Shown piece by piece: positions 48,630 through 55,942 of a stretch of DNA of 64,000 nt (positions are counted from its first letter, which is position 1; each line of letters opens with the position of its first letter). The notes below the pieces were generated by a model. That model had not been told where the DNA came from. It ran no database searches and worked only from the letters and a program-made list of their open reading frames with translations. Source of the DNA: DTU098 sp964498525. GTDB taxonomy: Bacteria; Bacillota; Desulfotomaculia; Desulfotomaculales; Pelotomaculaceae. The position numbers and the translations under genes are program-made. The DNA lies in contig CAZCGU010000005.1 of NCBI GenBank assembly GCA_964498525.1, positions 131,022-195,021 on the forward strand, in the 5' to 3' direction.

Positions 48630-48806
48630 AAGAGACGTCGGCGAGGCACCGTACCGGACTTGGACAACTGCGTCAAGTCTATCGTGGACGGGCTGAATAA
48701 AGTGGCCTACGTGGACGACCGCCAGGTGGTGCGGATCCTGGCTGAACGCAAATGTGACCCTGCGGAGCGGGCGAAAGTAGTGGTGCGGCAGGTGGTCCAA
48801 AGTTAG
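48630..48806 (+). pseudogene. RusA-type Holliday junction resolvase, C-terminal fragment
   Basis: The frame ending TAG 48804-48806 encodes PDLDNCVKSIVDGLNKVAY followed by VDDRQVV, the RusA active-site signature with its Asp residues. The frame is closed upstream by TAA at 48627, and no N-terminal part of a RusA protein is found in the same frame. The 245 bp before it (48386-48629) hold no gene I recognise. It is a phage or prophage relic. Confidence 0.75.
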
Positions 48807-48983
48807 ATGCAAGAGACTATCATCTGCCGCTGTAGGTTTAGGTTTGAAGGGTGTATAAACAAATGCACCGTCAGCAGGAAAAACAAATTACAGGAGCGGG
48901 ATTGCAGCGAGTGCGGTTTTGATGGCGGAAAATATAAATATGACGTCGTTAAAAAGAGTGGTAAAATAAGGAGGAGGAAATGA
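48807..48983 (+). CDS. Small Cys-rich protein, putative zinc-binding
   Basis: A 58-residue basic protein with cysteines arranged C-x-C (ICRCRF), C-x3-C (CINKC) and C-x2-C (DCSECGF), suggesting one or two zinc sites. It starts at ATG 48807 directly after the rusA fragment stop and overlaps the next gene as ATGA. No family is recognised. The tight packing resembles phage early-region genes. Confidence 0.5.
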   Translation: MQETIICRCRFRFEGCINKCTVSRKNKLQERDCSECGFDGGKYKYDVVKKSGKIRRRK

Positions 48984-49336
48984 GAAAAGCAGATTTTACC
49001 GCGAGAATTAAAAAAATTGAAATCGTAAATAGGGTGCTGACTGACGGATGGGCGCAGTCCATCCGGGTAATCCTGGAGGACATTGAACTTACCGACGATA
49101 ATTTATTGGAGTTAAAGTAGTTTAGGCCCAATGAACAGGTGTTGGCGGAGCTGAGCCCGATCCAGGCCAACCTTTTTGGTTTCGACGCAAAATCCGCGGG
49201 AGTCGGCGGTAATGGGCGGGAACCCCAAGAGCTTTCCAGTGCGGCTGGTGAGGAAGAAGATTTTATCAGTTTCGTCGAGGGCGAAGAGCCATTGGGAAAC
49301 AACGAGAAAACCAGGAAGGAGTGGAAGTTTGGTTAA
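48980..49336 (+). pseudogene. Phage-type hypothetical gene interrupted by amber codon
   Basis: ATG 48980 follows AAGGAGGAGGA. It encodes 46 residues ending DDNLLELK, then TAG at 49118-49120. The same frame continues without interruption as FRPNEQVLAELSPIQANLFG and an acidic tail to 49336. The join reads like one protein of about 118 residues with Gln (CAG) mutated to TAG. Either it is a nonsense-inactivated gene or a short protein plus an unused tail. Function unknown. Confidence 0.55.
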
Positions 49337-49607
49337 GTTGTCAAAAGGCGAGATATTTGCCATATACGAAGCGTTATCAATGAGTTACGGGTGTTACTCT
49401 GATAGCGATAGGCAGGACGACGCTGATAGAATTAAACAAGTTTTGGATTTATTCCACTATGTTAAAAACGCTAATGTGGAGTTGACCCCGGGGGAAGGGG
49501 ACGACGGCGGCAATATTGAGAGAATAAACGAAATTCTCAAGCAAAGGCAATTAAGGTTGGAAAAAAAAGATACCGGGAACGTTCTTACTTTTCCGGGGCG
49601 TCTTTAG
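49329..49607 (+). CDS. Hypothetical protein
   Basis: A 92-residue protein starting at TTG 49329, seven bases after AAGGAG and overlapping the preceding frame by 8 bp. Sequence (KLSKGEIFAIYEALSMSYG, IKQVLDLFHYVKNANVELTP) predicts a helical, acidic soluble protein. No family is recognised; position with the phage remnants suggests phage origin. Confidence 0.55.
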   Translation: MVKLSKGEIFAIYEALSMSYGCYSDSDRQDDADRIKQVLDLFHYVKNANVELTPGEGDDGGNIERINEILKQRQLRLEKKDTGNVLTFPGRL

Positions 49608-49667
49608 AAGGAGGGCTGACTTTACCTTATCCACCCTTGACATCTACCTGACAACCCAAACTCAGGA

Positions 49668-49725
49668 CCAAAGCCCGCGAACCTGGGCATGTGCAAGCCG
49701 CACATGCCAGGTGAGCGGGCTTTGG
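49668..49725. repeat. Large inverted repeat (58 nt)
   Basis: CCAAAGCCCGC (49668-49678) pairs perfectly with GCGGGCTTTGG (49715-49725). Inside, ACCTGGGCATGTGC pairs with GCACATGCCAGGT with one bulged base, around an AAGCC loop. There is no T-run after it, so it is not a standard terminator. The rest of 49608-50044 holds the attR repeat and no recognised gene. Confidence 0.7.
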
Positions 49726-49823
49726 TAAAAGTTCTAAGTTCAGCGCCCGGGAAATGTGATAATATTACCGGCTTCTTTTTGCTGTTTTGTGGAATCTATT
49801 AACTTTGGTTTCAATAAGGTACG

Positions 49824-49916
49824 GCCTCCACCAGATTATCTACCATCTATTGATATAAAAGAATTTTATCGGTGGGTGGTTTTTATTTTGTCTGAAAAGC
49901 TGGTATTTAGGCCGTT
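49824..49916 (+). repeat. Right copy of ssrA-end direct repeat (attR candidate)
   Basis: Starts with GCCTCCACCAGATTATC, identical to the tmRNA 3' end and beyond for 31 bp, then diverges slightly, and carries a duplicate of the ssrA terminator (49842-49889). The sequence before it does not resemble tmRNA, so only the acceptor end was duplicated. Confidence 0.75.
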
Positions 49917-50044
49917 CCTGCGTTTTGCGGTCGTTATTAATGTGAGAAGCCCCCTAAATTCGGGCCCAAAAATTAAGGCCACAGATTAGCTGGACACACC
50001 TATTTTCCACCTGCTGCGGTGTATCTCAGATACCTCCAGGGCGT

Positions 50045-50935
50045 TCATCTTGCAAACATTTTTGACCACACATTCATATCCTCAAAATCCCCGCTGATGT
50101 TACAATTGTTGATTAATACCCCGTTAAAGCTGTACCCGGAGGCGGCGAACACCTTGTTCATCCCTATCGAGCTGCTGCGGGCGAGGGTATAAAGACACTT
50201 GTAACCTTCGTCTAACAGGCGGGATTCCATCCGGGAAAGGAGATGGTTTGCCAGACCGCGCCCCCTCCATGCGGGAAGTGTGGCAAAGTCCGTCATCTCC
50301 GCGTTTTTCTGCGGCTTGTTAGTCTCCGCTGAAGAAGCGGCCACCAGTTCACCGTTATGCCAGGCCGTTATATAGCAGGTATCGTTGTCCATCGTATGCT
50401 TAATGTAGTCGGGGTCGGAAACAGGGAAAGGATATGTGGAGAAAACCCTGCTGAACAACCTGGCTAAATCCGCACAGTGCTTTTGTTGCGCCCATTTAAA
50501 CGTTATCCTGGCCGGCGGGAGTTTTTTCCCTGTTCCCGTGACGGGACATGAGGTCAATTTCTCTATCAGCCCGGCCCCCCTGCTGTTTGCCGGGGTTTGT
50601 CTTTCGGCGCGCAGAAATTTAGCAAAGACCAGGGCCGGCTCTTTGCCCAGATAATACCCGGGAATGGATGCCTCCAACTGCATCCCGGCCTGTAAAAAAT
50701 TTTTCTCCCATTTGGGAGCGGACTTGAGCCAGAGCTTGTCCAGGTTTTGCGCCCCTGCTTTTTCTGTCAGGGCCTGCAGCATTTGAGCCGCGCCACAGCC
50801 CCGGGTCAAATTAAACTTGTAAACAGTTATACGCTTATTGAACGGAGATATAAGGACGCGGCAGTTGAAGCCGCCTCCTGTAATAACCTCCCAGCTATCC
50901 CGGACCGGCATGGCCAAAATTTTTTTAACAGCCAT
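50045..50935 (-). CDS. ablB: Beta-lysine N6-acetyltransferase (AblB)
   Basis: Acetylates beta-lysine to N-epsilon-acetyl-beta-lysine, a compatible solute of methanogens and some bacteria. The 296-residue product has a variable N-terminal half and a C-terminal GNAT domain with the acetyl-CoA loop TLPAWRGRGLANHLLSRM and the ARSSSIGMNKVFAASGY segment typical of AblB. ATG 50935 overlaps the ablA 3' end by 11 bp. Pairing with lysine 2,3-aminomutase makes the assignment firm. Confidence 0.93.
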   Translation of the reverse strand: MAVKKILAMPVRDSWEVITGGGFNCRVLISPFNKRITVYKFNLTRGCGAAQMLQALTEKAGAQNLDKLWLKSAPKWEKNFLQAGMQLEASIPGYYLGKEPALVFAKFLRAERQTPANSRGAGLIEKLTSCPVTGTGKKLPPARITFKWAQQKHCADLARLFSRVFSTYPFPVSDPDYIKHTMDNDTCYITAWHNGELVAASSAETNKPQKNAEMTDFATLPAWRGRGLANHLLSRMESRLLDEGYKCLYTLARSSSIGMNKVFAASGYSFNGVLINNCNISGDFEDMNVWSKMFAR

Positions 50936-52214
50936 GAGCCTTGCCCTGATGAACGGCGTAGCGAGCCTTGCGGAGGTTTCCTTCCGGTATCAGGCTGATT
51001 ACCCGTTTTTTTGGATCAAGGAGCTTTTGCAGTCCGACAGGTTCCCGCGTCACATTGGGGTCTTTGCATATTGTACAGCTCTCCGGGCAAACAAATTCAG
51101 CATTTTGGGGTTCCTCATAAACACAGATCACACCCTCGTAATTGCGCAGCACTGTTTTTGTACTGGTCATGGACAACTGGTAATTAGGCAGGACGGGGAT
51201 CTTGCCTCCCCCGCCGGGCGCGTCCACGACGTAAGCAGGAACGCAAAAGCCGGAGGTGTGGCCGATCAAAGACTCCATGATCTCTATTCCTTTGGCTACC
51301 GGAGTGCGGAAATGTTCAATGCCGCGTGACAAATCGCACTGGTACAGATAATACGGGCGCACACGGTTTCTGACCAGGAGGTGCGTGAGTTTTTTAATCA
51401 CCGCCGGGCAGTCGTTGACGCCCCTGAGCAAAACTGTTTGGTTGCCCAGGGGGATCCCGGCGTCGGCCAGCCTGGCCAGAGCGCGCATGGAATCGGGCGT
51501 GAATTCAAGCGGGTGGTTGAAATGGGTATTGATCCAGACCGGATGATATTTTTTGATCATATTAACCAGTTCGTAAGTGACCCGCTGCGGCATAACTACC
51601 GGAATACGCGTGCCGATGCGGATTACCTGGACATGAGGGATCTCCCTTACCTTGCGCAGGATCCGTTCCAAATGGGTGGCGGAGAGCATGAAGGGATCCC
51701 CGCCCGAGAGCAGGACGTCGCGGATTTCCGGGTGTTTCTTAATGTAGTCTATCCCCAGGCCAATATTCCCATCACCAATACAGGTGTTGTTGTCACCCAC
51801 TTTGCGTTTGCGGGTACAGTGACGGCAGTACATAGCGCATTCATTGGTTACCAGGAGCAGCACCCGGTCGGGATAGCGGTGAGTCAGCCCCGGTACGGGT
51901 GAATCGGAGTCCTCGTGCAAGGGATCCTCCAGATCACAGCTCCCTTTGATTAACTCCCGGGAATCTGGAACGCATTGCTTGCGGATGGGGCATTCGGGGT
52001 CTTTTTTGTCGATCAGGGACGCATAGTAAGGAGTAATGGCCATGGGAAAAACATCACCGGCCGTTTGCACACACTGTTTTTCCTTATCGCTTAAATCAAT
52101 GTACCTGGACAGTTCTTCCACCGACCGGATCCTGTTCCGTAATTGCCGGCGCCAATCTAACCAGACCGCGCGCTCCCCCGGTTTAAACGACAAGTGTTGT
52201 GTACTCATACTCAT
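50925..52214 (-). CDS. ablA: Lysine 2,3-aminomutase
   Basis: Radical SAM, PLP-dependent enzyme converting L-alpha-lysine to L-beta-lysine; 429 residues. The cluster motif is CAMYCRHCTRKRKV; SGGDPFMLS and VIRIGTRIPVVMPQRVT follow; PLP-binding Lys probably in GGGGKIPV; and a C-terminal zinc-type Cys set (CPESCTIC). ATG 52214 lies six bases after GGAGGTGG on the minus strand. With ablB it forms an osmolyte pathway rather than lysine fermentation, since no other fermentation genes are adjacent. The leader contains a c-di-AMP riboswitch. Confidence 0.96.
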   Translation of the reverse strand: MSMSTQHLSFKPGERAVWLDWRRQLRNRIRSVEELSRYIDLSDKEKQCVQTAGDVFPMAITPYYASLIDKKDPECPIRKQCVPDSRELIKGSCDLEDPLHEDSDSPVPGLTHRYPDRVLLLVTNECAMYCRHCTRKRKVGDNNTCIGDGNIGLGIDYIKKHPEIRDVLLSGGDPFMLSATHLERILRKVREIPHVQVIRIGTRIPVVMPQRVTYELVNMIKKYHPVWINTHFNHPLEFTPDSMRALARLADAGIPLGNQTVLLRGVNDCPAVIKKLTHLLVRNRVRPYYLYQCDLSRGIEHFRTPVAKGIEIMESLIGHTSGFCVPAYVVDAPGGGGKIPVLPNYQLSMTSTKTVLRNYEGVICVYEEPQNAEFVCPESCTICKDPNVTREPVGLQKLLDPKKRVISLIPEGNLRKARYAVHQGKAHGC

Positions 52215-52291
52215 GTTGCCACCTCCAATTCAATTTTGGATAACTGATTGTAATAACATTACTTAATATGGATAAAAAGGAAGATAGGCAA

Positions 52292-52320
52292 AAAATAAAT
52301 GGCCGGAAGGATCCGGCCAT
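52292..52320 (-). terminator. Riboswitch expression-platform terminator before ablA
   Basis: On the minus strand ATGGCCGGA (52320-52312) pairs with TCCGGCCAT (52307-52299), a perfect 9-bp stem, followed by TTATTTTTT. It lies between the c-di-AMP aptamer and ablA, 78 bp before the start codon. Confidence 0.85.
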
Positions 52321-52334
52321 AATATAGCAAGCCC

Positions 52335-52530
52335 AATTCTCCTCTTGTACGCCTGCGAGGTTAGCTGACGGATTCGGGCCAGAGATAGCCCTACGATTTC
52401 TAAAGGCTGGTCGCCGGAGGCCGGATTGATGACTTGCTAAATTTCCACCTAAAAAACCCGGCTGTCGGACCTGTGGTTCCCAAAATCGATTCACCCCTAA
52501 AAAATGGGTCCCCCGCTTCTTAACATAAGA
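52335..52530 (-). promoter_or_regulatory. Cyclic di-AMP riboswitch (ydaO/yuaA type) controlling ablAB
   Basis: The minus-strand leader contains the conserved blocks of this class in order: GCGGGGGACCCA, then AGGGGTGAATC, then TAGGGCTATCTCTGGCCCGA, then ATCCGTCAGCTAACCTCGC and AGGCGT. In the family, c-di-AMP binding usually turns genes off by promoting a downstream terminator, and such a terminator follows here. Known targets include potassium and osmolyte transport genes, so control of osmolyte synthesis fits. The promoter upstream, near 52545-52575, is A+T-rich but not certain. Boundaries are approximate. Confidence 0.9.
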
Positions 52531-52633
52531 ATTAGGCGTCAAAATAATATGCTGTTATAATCACCCACAACTTATTATATTATATGGAGTTGTCTGTTGT
52601 AAAATGCCAAATGCCGGATTCATAGCTCTCTAA

Positions 52634-52813
52634 ACCCCTTATCAAAGGTTTTTTGGCAAATTACCTCTTGGTGACGGCAAATTGAAACCAGCTGTGCCGT
52701 ACATGCCGCCGTACTTTTTTCAAAAAATCAGAAAGGCCAAGGGCGAAGCTTTCAAAGTGACAAGTATCGAGGATGTCAAATTCATTCTTGACATCTTGGA
52801 GGTTTCAGCTTAA
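52634..52813 (+). pseudogene. Gene remnant of unknown family
   Basis: An open frame without an adequate start encodes LKPAVPYMPPYFFQKIRKAK, then EAFKVTSIEDVKFILDILEV and stops at TAA 52811. It reads like the conserved C-terminal end of a protein, but I do not recognise it. The rest of 52561-52940 is A+T-rich with no other feature. Confidence 0.35.
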
Positions 52814-52940
52814 AAATAGATCACTACGAGAACCAAGAACCTGTACGGGTTAGAACAAGAATGTCGAAATTTAAAATGTTTAGTCTTATTATTACTTCCA
52901 TGCAATGGACCTGTTGCAGAGGTGTTGAGGGGGACGAGAT

Positions 52941-53357
52941 ATGAAGACGAATATTTGGATCAAACAATTGATGAAGACTCTGGATGAGCGGGTGGATGTA
53001 TCTGCGCGAACAGCAATCATGGAATCATGTGGAGAAAAGTGTCCATTCACCCACCTTCCTGATGAAAAGCTCCGGCAGATCAAAAGATACTCCCGCGATG
53101 AAGAGGAGTTTCTGGAAAACCTCTGTCGTCAGTGGCGTCTCCGAAACGAGAACGGCGAGTATTATGTGGTTTTTGACCAATGCTATTGCCCGTTAGTCAA
53201 CGAAAATACTGAGGGTGCTTCAAAAACGCTGTGTTTTTGTACGCTTGGCAATATTAAACACAAGTTCGCCATCGGATTGGATCGCGTCGTTGAGGTGGTT
53301 ATGGAGAAGAGCGTTCTTGCGGGAGACGATGAGTGTCGGTTTCACATTAAAGTTTAG
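52941..53357 (+). CDS. Cysteine-containing hypothetical protein (DUF6144-like)
   Basis: A 138-residue soluble protein with cysteines in SCGEKCPF, ENLCRQW, DQCYCPLVN and LCFCTLGN and a C-terminal end KSVLAGDDECRFHIKV. The last segment resembles the end of small-molecule-binding (V4R/amino-thiazoline hydrolase-like) domains. The Cys clusters suggest metal binding or redox function. ATG 52941 follows GAGGGGGACGAG. It lies just upstream of the tandem TPP riboswitches but before their promoter, so it is a separate unit. Function unknown. Confidence 0.6.
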   Translation: MKTNIWIKQLMKTLDERVDVSARTAIMESCGEKCPFTHLPDEKLRQIKRYSRDEEEFLENLCRQWRLRNENGEYYVVFDQCYCPLVNENTEGASKTLCFCTLGNIKHKFAIGLDRVVEVVMEKSVLAGDDECRFHIKV

Positions 53358-53477
53358 TTGTGTGAAATGTTCAAGTATGGTATGGCATATTCCAGAAGCA
53401 TATAAAAGACATGGTTGCTTCCTTTTTGTTCCGTTGAGGGGGAGAAGTTTTTTAGTTATCCGCACAACAAGAATTTC

Positions 53478-53506
53478 TTGACTTCTTTCATAAGTTTTGC
53501 TAAACT
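53478..53506 (+). promoter_or_regulatory. Promoter of the tandem TPP riboswitch/thiC unit
   Basis: TTGACT (53478-53483), 17-bp spacer, TAAACT (53501-53506). Predicted transcription start about 53513, just before the first TPP aptamer. Confidence 0.7.
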
Positions 53507-53513
53507 ATAAGTT

Positions 53514-53590
53514 ACGCAGGGGGACTCTCCGGAGTTGAGAAGGTAAAACCTGACCCTTTGAACCTGTTGGTTAAGACCGGCGTAGGGAGC
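53514..53590 (+). promoter_or_regulatory. TPP riboswitch 1 (THI element)
   Basis: Carries the conserved TPP aptamer blocks GGGGGACTC, GTTGAGAAGG, ACCTGACCCTTTGAACCTG and ACCGGCGTAGGGA. It is followed 26 bp later by its own terminator. TPP binding would stop transcription. Confidence 0.92.
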
Positions 53591-53615
53591 ATTCAAACAA
53601 CATTGTGAATGTTTG

Positions 53616-53647
53616 AGCCTTCCTGATGCGGGAAGGCTTATTTTATT
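53616..53647 (+). terminator. Terminator of TPP riboswitch 1
   Basis: AGCCTTCC (53616-53623) pairs with GGAAGGCT (53631-53638), followed by TATTTTATT. ATTCA/TGAAT repeats between aptamer and stem could form the alternative structure. Confidence 0.8.
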
Positions 53648-53678
53648 GCAATGATCCCATAACCGAATATGATACACG

Positions 53679-53760
53679 TTTGCGGGGGGACTCTTCGGAG
53701 TTGAGAAGGTAAAACCTGACCCTTTGAACCTGTTGGTTAAGACCGACGTAGGGAAGCAAA
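53679..53760 (+). promoter_or_regulatory. TPP riboswitch 2 (THI element)
   Basis: Second aptamer, 166 bp downstream of the first and nearly identical to it through the core: GTTGAGAAGG, ACCTGACCCTTTGAACCTG and ACCGACGTAGGGA, with only one difference over about 58 bp. TTTGC/GCAAA closes its P1 stem. Confidence 0.92.
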
Positions 53761-53779
53761 TCATCCATTTTAAGGATGA

Positions 53780-53816
53780 GGGCGCTTTGACTTTTTACGC
53801 GAAGCGCCCTATTTCA
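53780..53816 (+). terminator. Terminator of TPP riboswitch 2
   Basis: GGGCGCTT (53780-53787) pairs with AAGCGCCC (53802-53809), followed by TATTTC. The T-run is poor, so termination may be weak. Confidence 0.65.
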
Positions 53817-53936
53817 TACAGGGGTGCTTTCTGTTTCGGCGGAGGGCATCCCTATTTTTTTTGAAAGGGGGTTCAAGTATGAACAATCAGCTGATCAGTT
53901 ATATATTCGGTGTCGGAAAATACCACGCTCAATTGA

Positions 53937-54032
53937 CCGAATTTTGCAAAAGACTACTCAGTGAATGAGGCCGTAGGGTTGGCCAAAGACTATGTTACCG
54001 CCGCTATCGAGCACGCAGCCGATAGGGTGTAG
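53937..54032 (+). pseudogene. thiD C-terminal remnant
   Basis: The frame ending TAG 54030 encodes KDYSVNEAVGLAKDYVTAAI followed by EHA, closely resembling the C-terminal helix region of phosphomethylpyrimidine kinase ThiD. The rest of thiD is absent. A 29-codon frame (ATG 53879 behind GAAAGGGGG, stop 53968) overlaps its beginning in another frame and may be what is left of a second gene fused to it by deletion. Both lie between riboswitch 2 and thiC. Confidence 0.6.
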
Positions 54033-54086
54033 CCACGGACCCACTACCTACTTCTATAAATCTTTTAGAAACGGAGAAATTAAGAT

Positions 54087-55385
54087 ATGACTTATAAAAC
54101 ACAGATGCAGGCCGCAAAAAGAAGCTATATTACCAGGGAGATGTCCACGGTAGCACAAAAAGAAAATATCCCCGCCGAACAAATTTGTCAGTGGGTGGCA
54201 AAGGGACAAGTGGCGATTCCCGCAAACATAAATCACACCGTCCTATCGGCCGAAGGGATAGGCAGCGGACTTAAAACTAAGGTCAACGTTAACCTCGGTA
54301 TTTCAGGAGACTGTAAGGACTATTCCGTGGAAATGGAGAAGGTGCGGTTGGCGCTTAAATTCGGCTGCGATTCCATTATGGATTTGAGCAACTTCGGCAA
54401 AACCAACATCTTTCGCAGAGAGCTTATTAATCGGTCCCCATCCATTATTGGCACTGTACCAATGTATGATGCTATCGGTTACCTTGAAAAAGAACTCACT
54501 GACATCACAGTAAAAGACTTTTTCAAAGTAGTGGAGGCGCATGCCCAAGAGGGCGTAGATTTCATGACGATTCATGCAGGTATCAACCGGCGGGCGGTGG
54601 AGTTTTTCAAACGCGAGAAGCGGGTGACCAACATCGTGTCGCGCGGTGGTTCTTTACTCTTTGCCTGGATGGAAATGACCGGCAATGAAAATCCCTTCTT
54701 CGAATATTACGACGAGTTACTCGAGCTTCTCCGGGAATACGACGTCACTATCAGTCTTGGAGACGCCCTGCGACCCGGTTCGATTGCCGATGGCAGCGAT
54801 GCTGCCCAGATAGGCGAGCTTATTGAAATTGGCCACCTCACCAAGCGGGCGTGGGAGCGTGATGTGCAGGTGATAGTTGAGGGACCGGGTCACATGGCTA
54901 TCAATGAAATCGCCGCAAATATGACACTGCAAAAACGCCTTTGCCACGGCGCGCCTTTTTATGTATTGGGGCCGTTGGTCACTGACATTGCTCCCGGCTA
55001 CGACCACATTACCTCGGCTATCGGCGGTGCAATAGCGGCATCCAGCGGGGCTGATTTTCTATGCTATGTTACTCCCGCCGAGCATTTGCGGCTACCCGAT
55101 CTTGATGATGTCCGGGAGGGTATCATTGCCAGTAAAATTGCCGCTCACGCAGCCGATATCGCCAAGGGAATACCGGGCGCGCGGAATATTGACAATAAAA
55201 TGAGCACAGCTCGCCGGCGCCTCGACTGGGAGGAAATGTTCAACTTGGCGTTGGACAGCGAAAAGGCACGATACTATTTTGAAAGCGCGCCACCCGCTGA
55301 CAGGCACAGTTGTTCGATGTGCGGCAAAATGTGCGCAATGCGCACCACCAATGAGATACTTGAGGGTAGAAAGGTACAATTTTAA
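54087..55385 (+). CDS. thiC: Phosphomethylpyrimidine synthase ThiC
   Basis: Radical SAM enzyme that rearranges aminoimidazole ribotide to the thiamine pyrimidine (HMP-P); 432 residues, the short clostridial/archaeal form. It shows NVNLGISGDCKDYSVEMEKV, DSIMDLSNFG, VEGPGHMAINEIAANM, GPLVTDIAPGYDHITSAIGG, and the C-terminal cluster motif CSMCGKMC, which is C-x2-C-x3-C rather than the C-x2-C-x4-C of classical ThiC. ATG 54087 follows ACGGAGAAATT. It is controlled by the tandem TPP riboswitches upstream. Confidence 0.95.
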   Translation: MTYKTQMQAAKRSYITREMSTVAQKENIPAEQICQWVAKGQVAIPANINHTVLSAEGIGSGLKTKVNVNLGISGDCKDYSVEMEKVRLALKFGCDSIMDLSNFGKTNIFRRELINRSPSIIGTVPMYDAIGYLEKELTDITVKDFFKVVEAHAQEGVDFMTIHAGINRRAVEFFKREKRVTNIVSRGGSLLFAWMEMTGNENPFFEYYDELLELLREYDVTISLGDALRPGSIADGSDAAQIGELIEIGHLTKRAWERDVQVIVEGPGHMAINEIAANMTLQKRLCHGAPFYVLGPLVTDIAPGYDHITSAIGGAIAASSGADFLCYVTPAEHLRLPDLDDVREGIIASKIAAHAADIAKGIPGARNIDNKMSTARRRLDWEEMFNLALDSEKARYYFESAPPADRHSCSMCGKMCAMRTTNEILEGRKVQF

Positions 55386-55402
55386 CCCGAACAAAAGGAT
55401 TA

Positions 55403-55741
55403 ATGATCAGGACGGCCTTACACGATACGATGAACCGCGTGAATACAGATACTCAGGCGGGGAGGTGCGGTTACCTGACTTCCCAGCTTCTCAAATTAAA
55501 TCTAAATGACTGGAAGCTGTATCTCATCGTCGGCTGTGTGTGGACCGCATGGCATATTCCGTATTATTTGGTTTTCTTGCCGGAGACGGATATACAAGCG
55601 ATAATGCCGACCCTGATTGTAAGGCCGGCTGTCTTTTTGCACGACGTTGCTAAACCCGTAATTTTCCCATTGGACGTAAAGGGCGAGGGCTGCTTTTTAA
55701 AACATAATATTGTCCCAGCCTACCTTATACCTATTTCCTAA
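55403..55741 (+). pseudogene. CPBP-type intramembrane protease remnant
   Basis: Residues near the middle of this frame (WKLYLIVGCVWTAWHIPYYL followed by VFLPETD) match the second conserved motif of CPBP/CAAX-type membrane proteases (aromatic-x3-His). The first motif (EExxxR) and most helices are missing, and the flanking residues look random. It appears to be an eroded gene fragment after thiC. Confidence 0.5.
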
Positions 55742-55942
55742 AAAAGCGGTTGCTTACAGCCTGTAACAAAAGAAGTTGCTTTGGATAATATTAATGAATT
55801 CACACCGCAGATTGCCTATTTCGAAAAAATAACCCTGACTCGCGGTTAGCAGAATATTTACGATGCTATATCAGATTATGCTTTAAAGACTGCCTCCAAA
55901 CGGAAACTCAGTCCAAATCAAGGAGTAAACGAAATTTATTAA
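55742..55942 (+). pseudogene. Gene remnant with internal stop
   Basis: One frame reads EVALDNINEFTPQIAYFEK, meets TAG at 55847, and continues NIYDAISDYALKTASKRKLS to TAA 55940, exactly at the terminator stem. The good coding character on both sides of the stop suggests a nonsense mutation in a gene 3' end. The family is not recognised. Together with the CPBP fragment this explains most of the 700 bp between thiC and cas3. Confidence 0.4.

Larger units (their letters stand above)
45396..49916. mobile_element. Cryptic genomic island integrated at ssrA
   Basis: A 4.5-kb segment bounded by the direct repeats described at its two ends. By eye it is A+T-richer than the flanking core genes. Contents: inactive IS630-type transposase, trmO-like, DUF4332-like, a toxin-antitoxin-like pair, a rusA remnant and small phage-like genes. 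No integrase gene or fragment is recognised, so it appears immobile now. Integration at the tmRNA 3' end is a known habit of tyrosine-recombinase elements; the reading here is inferred from repeats and content. Confidence 0.7.

Noticed and set aside
49756..49989. 77-codon frame across the attR repeat
   Set aside because: It runs through the duplicated terminator and repeat, so it is not a plausible gene.
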